Shown: in pieces, positions 10,886 to 21,363 of the stretch | How the letters are laid out: each line of letters starts with the position of its first letter | How positions within the stretch are numbered: position 1 is the first letter of the stretch | From: Ochotona curzoniae | Taxonomy: Eukaryota; Chordata; Mammalia; Lagomorpha; Ochotonidae | Reading direction: 5' to 3' | Assembly (NCBI RefSeq): GCF_017591425.1 | Contig: NW_024465885.1 | Location: 36,464,501-36,528,500, forward strand | Length of the DNA: 64,000 bases | Translations under genes and position numbers: made by a program | Notes under the pieces: model-generated | Told to the model about the DNA's origin: nothing | The model's input: only the letters and a program-made list of their open reading frames with translations | The model's database searches: none

Positions 10886-12189
10886 GCTTGGTTTTGTTTT
10901 GTTTTTGCTATTTTTCTTTTGCAAAATGAAGGGTTGTTTTCCTATGTATACCCTAGTGTGAATAATTTTGGAGATCTCACAAATCATTTTTGGAATTTCA
11001 ATTCTCCACTGCCTCTCTTGAGTTATGGATGAACAAAAGTCTCACAGGAAAATAAAGATGAGGTCATATAGGGTCAGGAAGTGCTGAAATTACTACGAAT
11101 GTCACCAATGACCTCACACATTTCCTTAGGTGGATGCGCTCCTGCCATATATACCCAAATTGTTCTCCCCATCTGAGCTGCTAAAATGAGAGACCAAGTG
11201 TTCATACAATAATAGAATACCTTATTGGTTAATTATACTGACTACAGTACAAATGAGATAGTATCTTTCTCACTATTATAGTGAAATAAGTAAGATGAGC
11301 TACATTACTTTTTAAAAAGGAGATAGATGCATTTTATCTCATATTTCTGAAGACACAAGATTTAAGGATCACAGCTGGTAGTGATCTTCACTCTGGCACT
11401 GTCCTATCTAAGATGACACCTGGCAAGAACAAGAAATGTTGATGTTCATGAGACTATGTGGTCTCTCTCCCCCGGATACACAATCGGCAGGATTCAACCA
11501 TGCGACTCCACCCTAACGTTCTTACACAATGGTAAGCATGTTTCACAGAGCCTAGCCCTAAACACAACAAGTGAAATTTCCATTATCTAGTACCTCATAT
11601 TGGAGATTAAGTTCCAATGCACAATATTTCAGAGGCCACTCATGATATGCTAACCATAGCAGGAAAAGCATGAATTTTGATCTTTAACTAGATGCTCTCA
11701 AGTCAAGTTTTCTTCTACTCATGAAGTACTTTTAATTCATGGCAGAGACCTCTTTCAATCCCTTCAACAAAATTCCCTCCCAATAACTGCTTATTTTCTG
11801 CATTCTAAAGTGAAGGTGCCATCACCGTGAAAGCCAAAACTGATGTTCCCACAGCTTCAGCTTTGCATGACACCTTTTGTTTCCTAAGCTGCCTTACCTT
11901 GTGTTTATAAGTAACCCATCTGTCTCCTGTGATGGAAAAAAAAAAATTTAAAACATTCATCATTCTATTTCCCTGTGCATTTCTTTGACCACATTTTCTC
12001 CGAATTTCTCCACTTCTACCTGCACATGGACAGCCAATTAATCTTTGACAAGAAAGCTAAAAATAATCCAGGAGAAAAGCATGGTATCTTAAGTAAATGC
12101 TGTTGAGACAATTAGACAGCATACTGCAGAAATAAGAAGCAAGACAACCCACCTGTCACCTTATACAAAAATCGGCAGTGCTGTTGTTT
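10886..12189. other. Unannotated intergenic DNA
   Basis: About 1.3 kb with nothing I can assign; a poly(A) run at about 11936-11946 may mark the end of a decayed retroelement. Confidence 0.4.
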
Positions 12190-12395
12190 CAATCCAGCTT
12201 CCTGCTATTGGATTTGGGAAGATAATTGTCCAAAATCACAGGCCCCTGCCAACCAAGTGAGAAATCCTGATGGAATTCCTGACTCTCTCCCAAACATGGC
12301 TGTTAGAGTCATTTGGGAAGAGGAATGATGGATGTTAACATATCTCTCTCTCTCCCTCTGTCTCCCAGTCATTGTGACTTTGAATTAAACCAGAG
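12190..12395 (+). mobile_element. Old CSINE fragment
   Basis: 'tccagcttcctgctattgga', 'ggcccctgccaaccaagtga', 'ggaattcctgactctctccc', 'gtcatttgggaagaggaatg' and a CT block near 12342-12365 follow the C-SINE order. The head is lost or unrecognisable. Confidence 0.65.
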
Positions 12396-12521
12396 GTGGG
12401 GGAGAGTTTTCTGCAAACATCCATTTGATAGTTACCTCATCATTTTCACACCACGGAAATAAGTCAGCTTAAAAACTATGCTACTATATCCATTTATTCA
12501 ATTTGGAGTTCCACCTGTTTC

Positions 12522-12571
12522 TTGTTTTGTTTTGTTTTGTTTTGTTTTGTTTGTTTTGTTTTGTTTTGTTT
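12522..12571. repeat. (TTTTG)n microsatellite
   Basis: About nine to ten TTTTG pentamers with one shortened unit near 12550. On the complementary strand it is an A-rich (CAAAA)n run, as often derives from a retrotransposon tail, though no attached element is obvious. Confidence 0.95.
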
Positions 12572-12749
12572 CTGCAGGACCAGACCAAGTGATTTTGCTA
12601 GTCTTATACATTTTGTACACCAATTGATCTCTACCCCTAAACTGGATGTATCTTTTAAAAATAAATATAAAACAAACCTGTACCTGGGTTAATGTCTCCA
12701 AAATATAGCAGCAAAATGAAAAAGAAAATGAACAAAATATTTTGCTCAA

Positions 12750-13015
12750 TGGTTAATCCATCACATGGGATTCCTGCAACCCATTTGGGAGCATCTGGAC
12801 CCAAGCGCCGGAACTATTCTATGCAGCTTTCTGCCACTGTGGACATTACGAGAGCACAGGAGATGGCTCAACTACCTGAGTCTCTGTTATCCACATGGGA
12901 TATCCAGCTGGAGTTCCAGTTGTGCACTGCTCCAGCTACTGTGAACATGAACCAAAGGATGGAAGATCTGTTTGTCTCTACTAACTTTCCACCTTTCAGA
13001 TAAGTGATGAATAAG
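12750..13015 (+). mobile_element. Old CSINE
   Basis: Runs from 'ccatcacatgggattcctgc' through 'gcaacccatttgggagcatc', 'gcagctttctgccactgtgg', 'caggagatggctcaactacc' and 'caaaggatggaagatctg' to 'actttccacctttcagataa'. The order matches a C-SINE with a decayed head. The 103-codon frame across it is incidental. Confidence 0.65.
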
Positions 13016-15148
13016 AATTCAAAATGTACTAATTAATTTTATTTATCTTTATTAACCAAAATTGATAAGTTTTCAGAAAAATAAGCAAACCTGCTCACAT
13101 ACACAGCTATAATTTTTTTTTTCAGTTGTAGGAATGGGAAATTTTTGATCTTCTAAAGTGTAACATTCTCCTTGACAGAAATGTCAGAAAACATGCAGGG
13201 AGAATAGCCTTAAATGTCTGAAGAAGTAGCAGGTAGACGCGTCAGTGGTCAGAAAAGGATGAATGGCGTGCCAGGTAACAAGGAAAGGAAATTCTCACTT
13301 AGGCATTTTGTAAAGTACCTGCTTTAGAATCTTTCTTATAAATATTCAACTATGAATTCTAATTATGTACTGAGGTACTATGCACCCATCTTTAATCAGA
13401 TTACTAATTTTCTAGGGTACCACAAATTATTTTTATCAATATGTATGTTATGTAAGAAAGATAATGATATCTCAATTTGCTATTAGCAGGTACTACCAAA
13501 AAACCGTATTGTCTAATATATGACGTATTGTCTGAAAAATATGTAATCTTATCAGTAGTACATGAAATGATAAGGACTTTTGATATGTATAAAGAAGATG
13601 TTCCTGTCCATTAAAATTCAAGCAGGAAAGTTAAACTATTTCCCGATGTCTGTGAAAGACATTGTAGTATAGTTGAAATTTAAAATCATGTGTGCTAGCC
13701 CTGACTTCCACATTCTTTCAGGCGAATGAAAATTATCTTTGGAAGGTATGTTAATTCTCATTTTCAACAACATTTTCCCTTAAGCCAAGCTTCTTTTTCA
13801 ATAAACATAACTTGCCTAAGAATGCTTGTGATTTTTGCAAAGTAATCAATAGTTTATACTTTCCATTAATCTTTGAATTGACTAAGGTTTTCCAAAAGCA
13901 ACACATTTTGAATGTATTGGAATGACATATTTTCCACAAGGACGAGTAGAAGAAGCCTGGTGCTTAGAAACAGTATAATAATATGAGGATTAGCATGTTC
14001 TCTTTTCTTGTGAGTCATCCTAACAAATCTACAATAAATTTGTTTGAAGGATATAAATTGAGTTAGTAGCTTATGTTTTTTTTTTTTAGTAACTAACTCA
14101 ATTATCTATAAAAGCATTTGCTAGGTTACCAGAACCACATACTACGGACTATGAGATGAATCTAAGCTGCGGAGCTGGCAGAGTAGGCATCGCCTGAGCC
14201 TTCTCCCTTTGACATGTGGACGACCTCACAGCATTGCTTCCCAGATGTCTATTTCTATATGCAAACTTTCTTTTCTTGAAAAGGATATCAGTCATAGCAG
14301 AAAACTGGATTTTCACTTAATAAATGTTTACAAGGCCTATCACCGAAGAAGCATATTCTCAGGTGTTGGGGGTTAGGATGTTGAAATGTGACTCCAGAGA
14401 ACTGATTCAGTCCATAACAGTGTGTGTAATTGAAAAGCCTACAAACAAAATATTGAATTTCTGTTGTGTAAAGAAAGAAGATGCCACTATAGACCTTGAA
14501 ACTGTTTAAACAAAGGAGATAAAGTTGATCTGCACCTCAAACAGTTTATTCAGCTTGGAGCAGATAAACAGAAGGTGAGTCATTTTCTCATGTCAGAAAA
14601 AAAGTTGGAGTTCAAGGGTGACATAATTGGAAATGAGAGAAACACTGCCATGATGGGATGAATAAAAATAGGCAAAAATCAAAAAAGCTACAATGGGAAT
14701 GTTAGGAACTAGGTACAGGTCACTGTGCATGAGAAACTGAATTCCTGGAAATTTTACTGATGGAGAAATGACTATCAGATTTTACAAAATTTCTAAGTTT
14801 GATACATTAGAGGAATATAGCCCAGATGATAAGAGGATATTTATAATAATTGTGATCATTTTCTTCAAGAGAAAATCATCAAAATGAAGGCAATAAAGTA
14901 TAGCAGTAAAAATAAAAAGGCAAACAAAACATCTGTTGAAGGGTTTCACTATTAACTACTTAAAATATCATGAATTTGACATCCACAAGCAGAATTTAAT
15001 GTCTATGGAAATGGACATTTTATAAATATAATTTTTAAAACCTCATGAAACATTCAGTCTTGAAAAAAAACAATAGCAGTTCAGATGATACAAAGTTTAA
15101 ATTGATCAAGCACGGATTGAAAAATTTGTAATAGCGTTAAGAACTTCT
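13016..15148. other. Unannotated AT-rich DNA
   Basis: About 2.1 kb with poly(T)/(A) runs near 13115 and 14080. A 61-codon plus frame at 14324-14509 has no recognisable homology. No repeat family identified. Confidence 0.45.
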
Positions 15149-15178
15149 ATTATTATTATTACTATTATTATTATTATT
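15149..15178. repeat. (TTA)n microsatellite
   Basis: About ten ATT/TTA triplets with one interruption ('tactattatta'). It sits at the left edge of an antisense L1 3' UTR remnant and probably derives from that element's A-rich tail. Confidence 0.9.
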
Positions 15179-15318
15179 TCATTTTATGACAGAGTTTCAC
15201 AGACTCCCCATGCCTTCCCCCCATGTTGGATTCCTCCACATTGTTATAGTACTGCAGTTCATATCCAGTCATGATTCCTTCATTGTGAGCATGTGCCATG
15301 CATAGAGCCCAGCAGGAC
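15179..15318 (-). mobile_element. L1 3' UTR fragment, minus strand
   Basis: 'ccttccccccatgttggatt' followed by 'cctccacattgttatag' and 'gagcatgtgccatgcataga' parallels the antisense L1 3' UTR at 20996-21293 ('ccatggtggattcctccacc' and 'acacatgcctagcataaag'), but more diverged. Its 5' side runs into a CSINE piece. Confidence 0.6.
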
Positions 15319-15402
15319 TGCCAGGACATGATCCCGGGGCCCATATGGAATCCTGGTGCATGCAAGGTGAGGATCCCAGCTGCTAGGCTACCACGCAGGG
15401 CC
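15319..15402 (-). mobile_element. CSINE head segment, inverted
   Basis: Reads in reverse as the first about 80 bases of a C-SINE: the window shows 'ggggcccatatggaatcctg', 'gtgcatgcaaggtgagga' and 'ctaccacgcagggcccc'. It is joined directly to a forward-oriented C-SINE 3' end at 15403, with the middle absent. This matches a single SINE insertion with a 5' inversion and internal deletion, or two adjacent fragments. Confidence 0.75.
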
Positions 15403-15516
15403 CCTAGTCAGCTATTTGGGGAATGAACCAGGAGACAGAAGATCTCCTCTGTGTTCTATTTTCTATTTATGAGTCTTTCTTTCTAATAAAAGTATCTTTA
15501 ACTTAAAAAAAAAAAG
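15403..15516 (+). mobile_element. CSINE 3' end, plus strand
   Basis: 'gtcagctatttggggaatga', 'accaggagacagaagatctc', a short CT block, 'tctttctaataaaagtatct' and a terminal A-run of about eleven. Forward counterpart of the inverted head on its left. Confidence 0.8.
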
Positions 15517-15529
15517 CTGTATGTACCCT

Positions 15530-15841
15530 TTCTTTTTATTTTGTGGATGTTCATTTAAAAACAAAAGTTACAGAGAGGGAGGTACTGAGCCAAAGAGACA
15601 TCTTCCATCTGCTAATTCATTTCCCAAATGGCCACGGGAGTAACATTTGGGCCAGGAGTTTCTTCAGTGTTTCCTACATGTTTGTAGGGACCCAGGCAGC
15701 AGGGCCATCTTTGCTGCTTTACCAAGCTCATTAGCAGGGATCAGAATTCAAAATGGAGCAGCTGGGACTGGTACCCATGTGATGTGGAATGTTGCACTGT
15801 AGTTAGCAGCTTAAACTACTACATCACAGCATCAGCTCCTG
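15530..15841 (-). mobile_element. Old CSINE, minus strand
   Basis: From the reversed tail ('gttacagagagggaggtact') through 'cttccatctgctaattcatt', 'gggacccaggcagcagggcc', 'gctgggactggtacccatgt' to the decayed head 'catcacagcatcagctcc'. Near full length, many substitutions. Confidence 0.75.
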
Positions 15842-16354
15842 TATGTTACCTTGTAAGGTATGATAGCTCACCCATAAAAAATATTGCTAGAAAAACTGTC
15901 ATGGTTTGTATATATTATGAGCAAGAGGATATTTTCTCATTCTGGGAAAAGAATCCATTTGGGATCAACATAATTTTTTTATAAAGTTGGTATTTCTTTA
16001 CAAATATCGTTTCACTAATCCTATAGTGTAAATGACAAGGGGGAAGAGGGGAGATGCTATGGGTAGTAACAATGCTTTCATTCTAATTCGGGTCGTAGCA
16101 ATGAGTGTGCCTAAAGAAGACTATCTGTATACACACGCATTCCTCAGTGTGTGTACTCTGTTTCAATAAAATGTTTTTAAAAGGTGACCCATGTGCTATG
16201 ATTCATGGTGCTTAAATTTTGAAACTAAGGGTAGCAAATACAGGACAAATTTCACTAAGGCGTTGGAAATACATTTGAGTTTAACAAAAAGTAATTAGGA
16301 CTTAAAGAGAGCAATCTGCAAATAGAGTACGGCTGGTAAATGTGAGAAACAAAC
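15842..16354. other. Unannotated intergenic DNA
   Basis: About 500 bp with no recognisable repeat; a 'ttcaataaaatg' near 16162 looks like a polyadenylation signal but has no supporting transcript features. Confidence 0.4.
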
Positions 16355-16605
16355 ATTGCTCTGTGACAGGCCTCAAGCGTTGAAATTACGAAGCTTGGGT
16401 TGCTCAGTCTCATATCAGAATTCTTTCATTCACAACCTACAAGCCATCCTGATTCCAGCTTCCCGTTACTGTTCACTGCCAAAGGCAACAGGTTCAAAGA
16501 CCCGGGTCTCTGTCTTGCAAAGAAGCCCCTTTCTGAATTTCAGGCTCCTAGCCTTGAGCCTGGCTCATCTATGGCAGCTGCAAACATGTGTGGAATAAAA
16601 ATTTG
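16355..16605 (+). mobile_element. Very old CSINE
   Basis: Weak but ordered matches: 'gattccagcttcccgttact', 'aggcaacaggttcaaagacc', 'cgggtctctgtcttgcaa', 'gaatttcaggctcctagcct', 'gcctggctcatctatggcag'. Divergence is high and boundaries uncertain. Two overlapping plus frames of 80-89 codons run through it by chance. Confidence 0.5.
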
Positions 16606-19522
16606 GCTGCATATTGATCTTTCTGTTAGCTTTTGCTGTGTCAAAAAATTAGATACACAAATAAATTAATAAAACCAGTCTCCTGGGGCTCCGAAGGGAC
16701 CTTTATGTATATGAAGATGTGTATTAAAGTTTTGTGCTATACAAAACTAGGAAACAGCTTTTTGCTCAGCAAATTGAATATAACTGAATCCATCACAAGA
16801 ACCCTTGGGATAGCAGCAGGTAAAGGAACCACTGGTAGCAACTAACAGTTTTATCACAGAGAAGAGCTTCTAAGTGGAAGAAAATGAATGGATAGGTTTG
16901 CCCTGCTAAAATAGCATCATAGTGATTAATACTCCAACCTATAGGACTAGGAAGAGCTGGAGACAACCTTGTGATTCTTCGAAAGTTGCCAAGCAGATGT
17001 GGCTGCTGATCTAGGAGAACAAGAAAGAAATATAAAATTAAGCAGTGGTCAGATGTTTAGACTAAGAAAAAGAAAATCACAAAGAATCAAATAAGATAGA
17101 TTTATGGAAATAAGATTTATGTTTAAACAAAAATATATTTTCCTAACTAATGATACATTTTTATAACATACATAGGGTAGAAAGCTTTGTGATTTTAGAA
17201 GGAAAAGGAATCTTAGTGGCTTTAGTCTGGCCAAAGAAGCAATAATTAAAAAGAAAGATTGGATTCTGTGAAACTCCAAAAAATGTTCCTTCTTTAACAT
17301 ACTTTTTTTTTCCAAATGCATTCCACTCCCTATGAAGACTTTCTGAAATTATCGCGTGGTTCTTTGGGGAGACTGATGCAGAGCCCCCAGAAAGCCACCT
17401 GGAAATTCACACAGGGCGTATGAAGAAGAGGTGCCTTTCAGATTGGCTGTACAAAGCTTAGTAAAAAATGGCAAGTGGAAGCTGAGTAAATGAATAATTC
17501 ATTTTTTAAAAATCTTTGAAAAAGAAATTCCCAAAATCTTGTAACAGAAAAGCAATTCCGTTTAAGTAGTTTCTACTTAATTATGGATGTCTGTAGTGCC
17601 CATCTCTGAGCAGCGCCCATCTGGGCTCCCCGGGGGGATGACATTGCTTGCTGGACTGTGGCGTTGCTGTTGGGTGGACGAGTCATCTGGGAAATTCCTA
17701 TGATGTTACTCACTCAGTGAGAAGAGATATTTGTAGTTTCCCAGAAACCGATTTCATACCCTCTATGTGGAATTGAATATGTTCAAACTCATACATTTGA
17801 TGTTCTGTGAAGTGTGACTTGACAAAGCTTCAGGCGTATTAACTTTAAATCTGCAATAGTATTTTGAGCAGAAGACACAAAAAAGGACCAGTCATTTGGC
17901 CCCATTAGATATTATTCAGTAGCCCCTAAAGCTGACTAACTCACTGGTAGGCCCTTTTGGGAGAAGAACTAAATTTCCTGACTTCAAAAGGAAAATCAGA
18001 GTCTGACAGAGGGTGTAAACAAGTTGTGTGAGACAAGTAGAAATGATCGCATTGTTTCCAGTAGACAGAACACTAGTGGATTTGTTTGGAAAAAAAAAAA
18101 AGAAAGACAATTTTCTTCCATTTTTATTCCTATCAGTAACTGCCACCGGCTGAAATGCCCAAAGCTTTAGTATCATGGACATCTTTACCTCCTGATTCTG
18201 GACTACACAAAAATATCGTTTGGAAAATGAGCTTTCTTTTGATGAAAGCTATGAAAGAAAGTGAGAAAAGAAATTTTTAATCACAGTTAAATCAGGATAT
18301 CCTTCTAGGCGTGTGTCTTACCAGTGGGTTACTCTTTCATCGGTGATCTATATGGATTATATCTTCTATTACACATCTTTCCTTTGAGTGTGATACTTTT
18401 CTATTGGAAATTAATTTAGATTGTGCAGCTGTGGCTTTCTCATTCATAATTTATGGATTTCCCCTTTTTTAAATGAAAATTTGCATTTAAAACTAAAATG
18501 AGTATTTTTGTCTTTTTGAATTAAAATGCTTTGAGATGCTACTATCAGGCTTACAAGCAATTTTTGAGTATACTGGAAGTCTTGACATCTTTGAAGTGTA
18601 AAAATAAATTTAACTCAAAATTTCATACAGGAAAAATGTATTTCTAGCAATTGCATTTTTCTCAGACTTAGGTACTAGTTATTAAAAATGGGAAAAAGCC
18701 CTGTTTGGAGCTGAAATTTCAAGAATAGAAAATGAAATATAAATAATATTTCTCAGGATATATGTCTGAATCTAAATCTCTATTTGAGCAAGAAAGTTTA
18801 TTACACTAAGTCAAAATTAAATCATTCTAAAATATTTACTTTATATAATAGTCTAGGTATATGCTTCCCAATTGTAAAAATCAACATGTTTAACTTTTCC
18901 CCCGTGGATAATTACTTTAACTGGAATGGATTAAGAGCAAGCCTTTGGCAGAATAAGAAGGACACTTTGGGAAGTCTGTATTGGAATGATTGTGTTACTG
19001 TTGATGCTCCCAGCCACTTGGGAAATCCTCAACCCACATCAACGTGCCCAACGCAAGCTGTGTTGAAGAAGCTGTGTGCATCAGTAGACAAAGGAGCTGT
19101 TTGCAAGCCAGGAACTTCTGGGCTTGTATCTAACCTTGGAACACCAAGTGGCAGACCGAATACCCTGGTGTAATCTCTCCTTTGCCTCCCTTTGGTTAAA
19201 AATAGCAGAAGAGAGTGTCCCTGGCCTCATACTATATTTCTTTCTTGTTTTCCGTGAGTTACGAGTAATGAATCAAAGCATACCAAGAGTCCGTGTTAAT
19301 GTCTTCTCCCTTTCTGTGAATTGCTAACCTCACATAACATAAGGATTCACGAAGGACAACTGGGTTCTTTCTGGATATAAAAGGCTATGTTTTCTTGGAT
19401 AAAAGGCATCATCCTAAAAACATGGATGATGTTCACAGTGTAGATTAATAAATTCATTTTCCCATTAAGCATCTTTTTACTGTCTTTTCAGTTGATCCTT
19501 ACACCATATCTATTTCACTTCT
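16606..19522. other. Unannotated DNA, longest repeat-poor stretch on the left
   Basis: About 2.9 kb in which I see no SINE or L1. A 129-codon plus frame at 18784-19173 overlaps a 67-codon frame; neither shows a domain, signal peptide or splice sites with plausible phase. A GC-richer spot at about 17610-17670 is too small for a CpG island. It might hold a distant regulatory element, but nothing readable shows it. Confidence 0.45.
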
Positions 19523-19738
19523 GATGCAACTTCCTGCAGGAGACTGCTGGAATACCTGGATCCTTGCTACCCTGAAAAATGCAGCCTCAGTCCCAACTCG
19601 TGGCTTCAGCCCAGCCTAACAGTAGCTGTTGTGCGTATTTGGGGATTGCACTAACAGACATAAAATGCTCTCTCTTTTTTCCATGTGAATATGCTGCATA
19701 TATCATTGTGTATGTCTCTTTTAAATAAAATGATGAAA
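19523..19738 (+). mobile_element. Old CSINE, 5'-truncated
   Basis: 'gcaacttcctgcaggagact', 'tacctggatccttgctaccc', 'ggcttcagcccagcctaaca', 'gtatttggggattgcactaa', a CT block and 'tcttttaaataaaatgatga' follow the C-SINE 3' two thirds. Confidence 0.65.
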
Positions 19739-20009
19739 ATAAGTAAAGTATTTACAACTAAGTAAAATATTTTCTCTTTAGTTTAGGAGCAAGATAATGC
19801 TTCCCACTCTCACCTAATGTGTTAATTCTGTAGCTGAAAGTGCTGTTCAAAGCAGGCAGCAGAAAAATAAAAGAGAGGGAGAGAGAGAGAAATACCTAAA
19901 TACCATTCAAATCAGAAAGAAGCAGAGAAATAACACACAGATTCAAATGACTTAGTTCTATATGAATAAAACCCTATGAAATATACACGCACAGCAATTG
20001 TTATAACTA

Positions 20010-20340
20010 GGGTCTGGTGCGATGGCTCAGTAGCTAAATCCTCACCTTGTGTGCATTGGGATGCCATATGGATACTTGTCCATGTCCCAGCTACTCTGCT
20101 TCTCCTCCAGCTCCCTGCCTGTGGCTGGGAAAACAGTAGAAGACGGCCCAAGGCTTTTGGACTCTGAAACTGCATCAGAGACCTGGAAGAAACTCTTGGC
20201 TTCTGTCTTCAGATTGGCTCAGCTCTGGCCTTTGTAGCCACTTGGAGAGGGAACCAGCAGATGGAAGACCTTTCTCTCTGTCTCTTTCTCTCTACAAATC
20301 TGATCTGCCTTTCCAATAAAAATAAAACAGATCTTTAAAA
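20010..20340 (+). mobile_element. Full-length CSINE, interrupted at its tail by an L1
   Basis: Head 'gggtctggtgcgatggctca', then 'cttgtgtgcattgggatgcc', 'agctccctgcctgtggctgg', 'ctcagctctggcctttgtag', 'gaaccagcagatggaagacc' and the tail 'ccaataaaaataaaacagat'. An imperfect TSD, 'caattgttata' (19995-20005) against 'caactgctata' (20341-20351), places its right edge exactly where an L1 3' end later inserted. The SINE is therefore the older of the nested pair. Confidence 0.88.
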
Positions 20341-20351
20341 CAACTGCTATA

Positions 20352-20769
20352 GTATTGGGTAAACAATATGTTAAAAATAATGCAAGTTCCATTCTTCGAG
20401 ACATCTGGGTTGAGACAGTACCAATACTATGTCAATTAATTCCATAATGTTGTATAATGATACTGAGGCCTTGTTGGGGCTTTTAACTGACCGGATCTTT
20501 ACTCTGTTAGACCTATCTTCAGACCATAGAAGGTCTCCCCAAGAGGCCACTGAACTTATCTGGACAATAGGACACGGAACTTTATGCTAGGCATGTGTTT
20601 GCAAGCAATGAATCTCAACTGAACTTGATCTATGGTTATGCAACAAGGTGGAGGAATCCACCATGGGGGGAGGGGTGTGGGAGGGGTGGGGGGAATCCCC
20701 AGCGCCTATGGAGCTGTACTACATAATACAATGTAAGCAACAATAATAATAAAAAAAAAAACATAAAAA
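20352..20769 (+). mobile_element. 5'-truncated L1 3' end with a 5' inversion
   Basis: An L1 3' UTR ends in the A-rich tail after 'acaatgtaagcaacaataat'. The first about 69 bp (20352-20420) are the reverse complement of L1 sequence lying just upstream of the body: they contain the complement of the 'tgtctcaacccag' and 'cttgcattat' segments seen forward in the L1 at 39569-41018. Forward sequence resumes at 20421 with 'ccaatactatgtcaatt'. About nine bases ('ccaatacta') occur at both junction sides, typical of twin-primed L1 insertions. A perfect 15-bp TSD 'aaaacaactgctata' flanks it at 20337-20351 and 20770-20784. A G-rich tract lies at 20665-20694. No coding sequence remains. Confidence 0.93.
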
Positions 20770-20995
20770 AAAACAACTGCTATATTAATAAATAGATTCT
20801 GTAAAATTTGCAGTATTAAAAATCAGTACCTCTGGCCCAAGCATGGGTAGAGTTCATTGGCAAATAGAAATTGATTTCTCATTCCTTGTCTCTTCCTCTT
20901 TCATTGATACTATGCCCTTCAAAAGAAGAAAGCAAGAGAGAACAAGAGGAAGAATGGGTAAATGGGAAGGAAACAGAAGGAAAATAAAAGGAATC

Positions 20996-21349
20996 TTTTT
21001 TTTTTTTTTATTGTTGCTTACATTGTATTATGTAGTACAGTTTTATAGGCACTGGGGATTCCCCCCACCCCTCCCATACCCCTCCCCCCATGGTGGATTC
21101 CTCCACCTTGCTGCATAACCATAGATCAAGTTCAGTTGAGATTCATTGCTTGCAAACACATGCCTAGCATAAAGTTCCGTGTCCTATTGTCCAGATAAGT
21201 TCAGTGGCCTCTTGGGGAGACCTTCTATGGTCTGAAGATAGGTCTAACAGAGTAAAGATCCGGTCAGTTAAAAGGCCCAACAAGGCCTCAGTAGGTTGTT
21301 TGTTATTTTTTGAACCTGTCATTGATACTGTCTCAACCCAGATGTTTCG
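20996..21349 (-). mobile_element. 5'-truncated L1 3' end with a 5' inversion, minus strand
   Basis: The antisense L1 3' UTR runs from the poly(T) at 20996 to about 21293. At 21294-21349 the sequence turns to L1 sense orientation ('aacctgtcattgatactgtc' and 'tcaacccagatgtttcg'), a 5' inversion within a minus-strand insertion. The 10-bp TSD 'aaaaggaatc' occurs at 20986-20995 and 21350-21359, with flanking T's possibly extending it. The body is almost identical, in reverse complement, to 20463-20765. A C-rich tract at 21061-21089 mirrors the G-rich tract of the partner. Confidence 0.93.
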
Positions 21350-21363
21350 AAAAGGAATCTTTT

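Noticed and set aside
16162..16173. 'ttcaataaaatg' as a gene polyadenylation signal
   Set aside because: Isolated hexamer in AT-rich DNA without upstream coding sequence.
18784..19173. 129-codon plus-strand frame as an exon candidate
   Set aside because: No homology recognised and no convincing acceptor/donor pair; overlaps another frame without logic.
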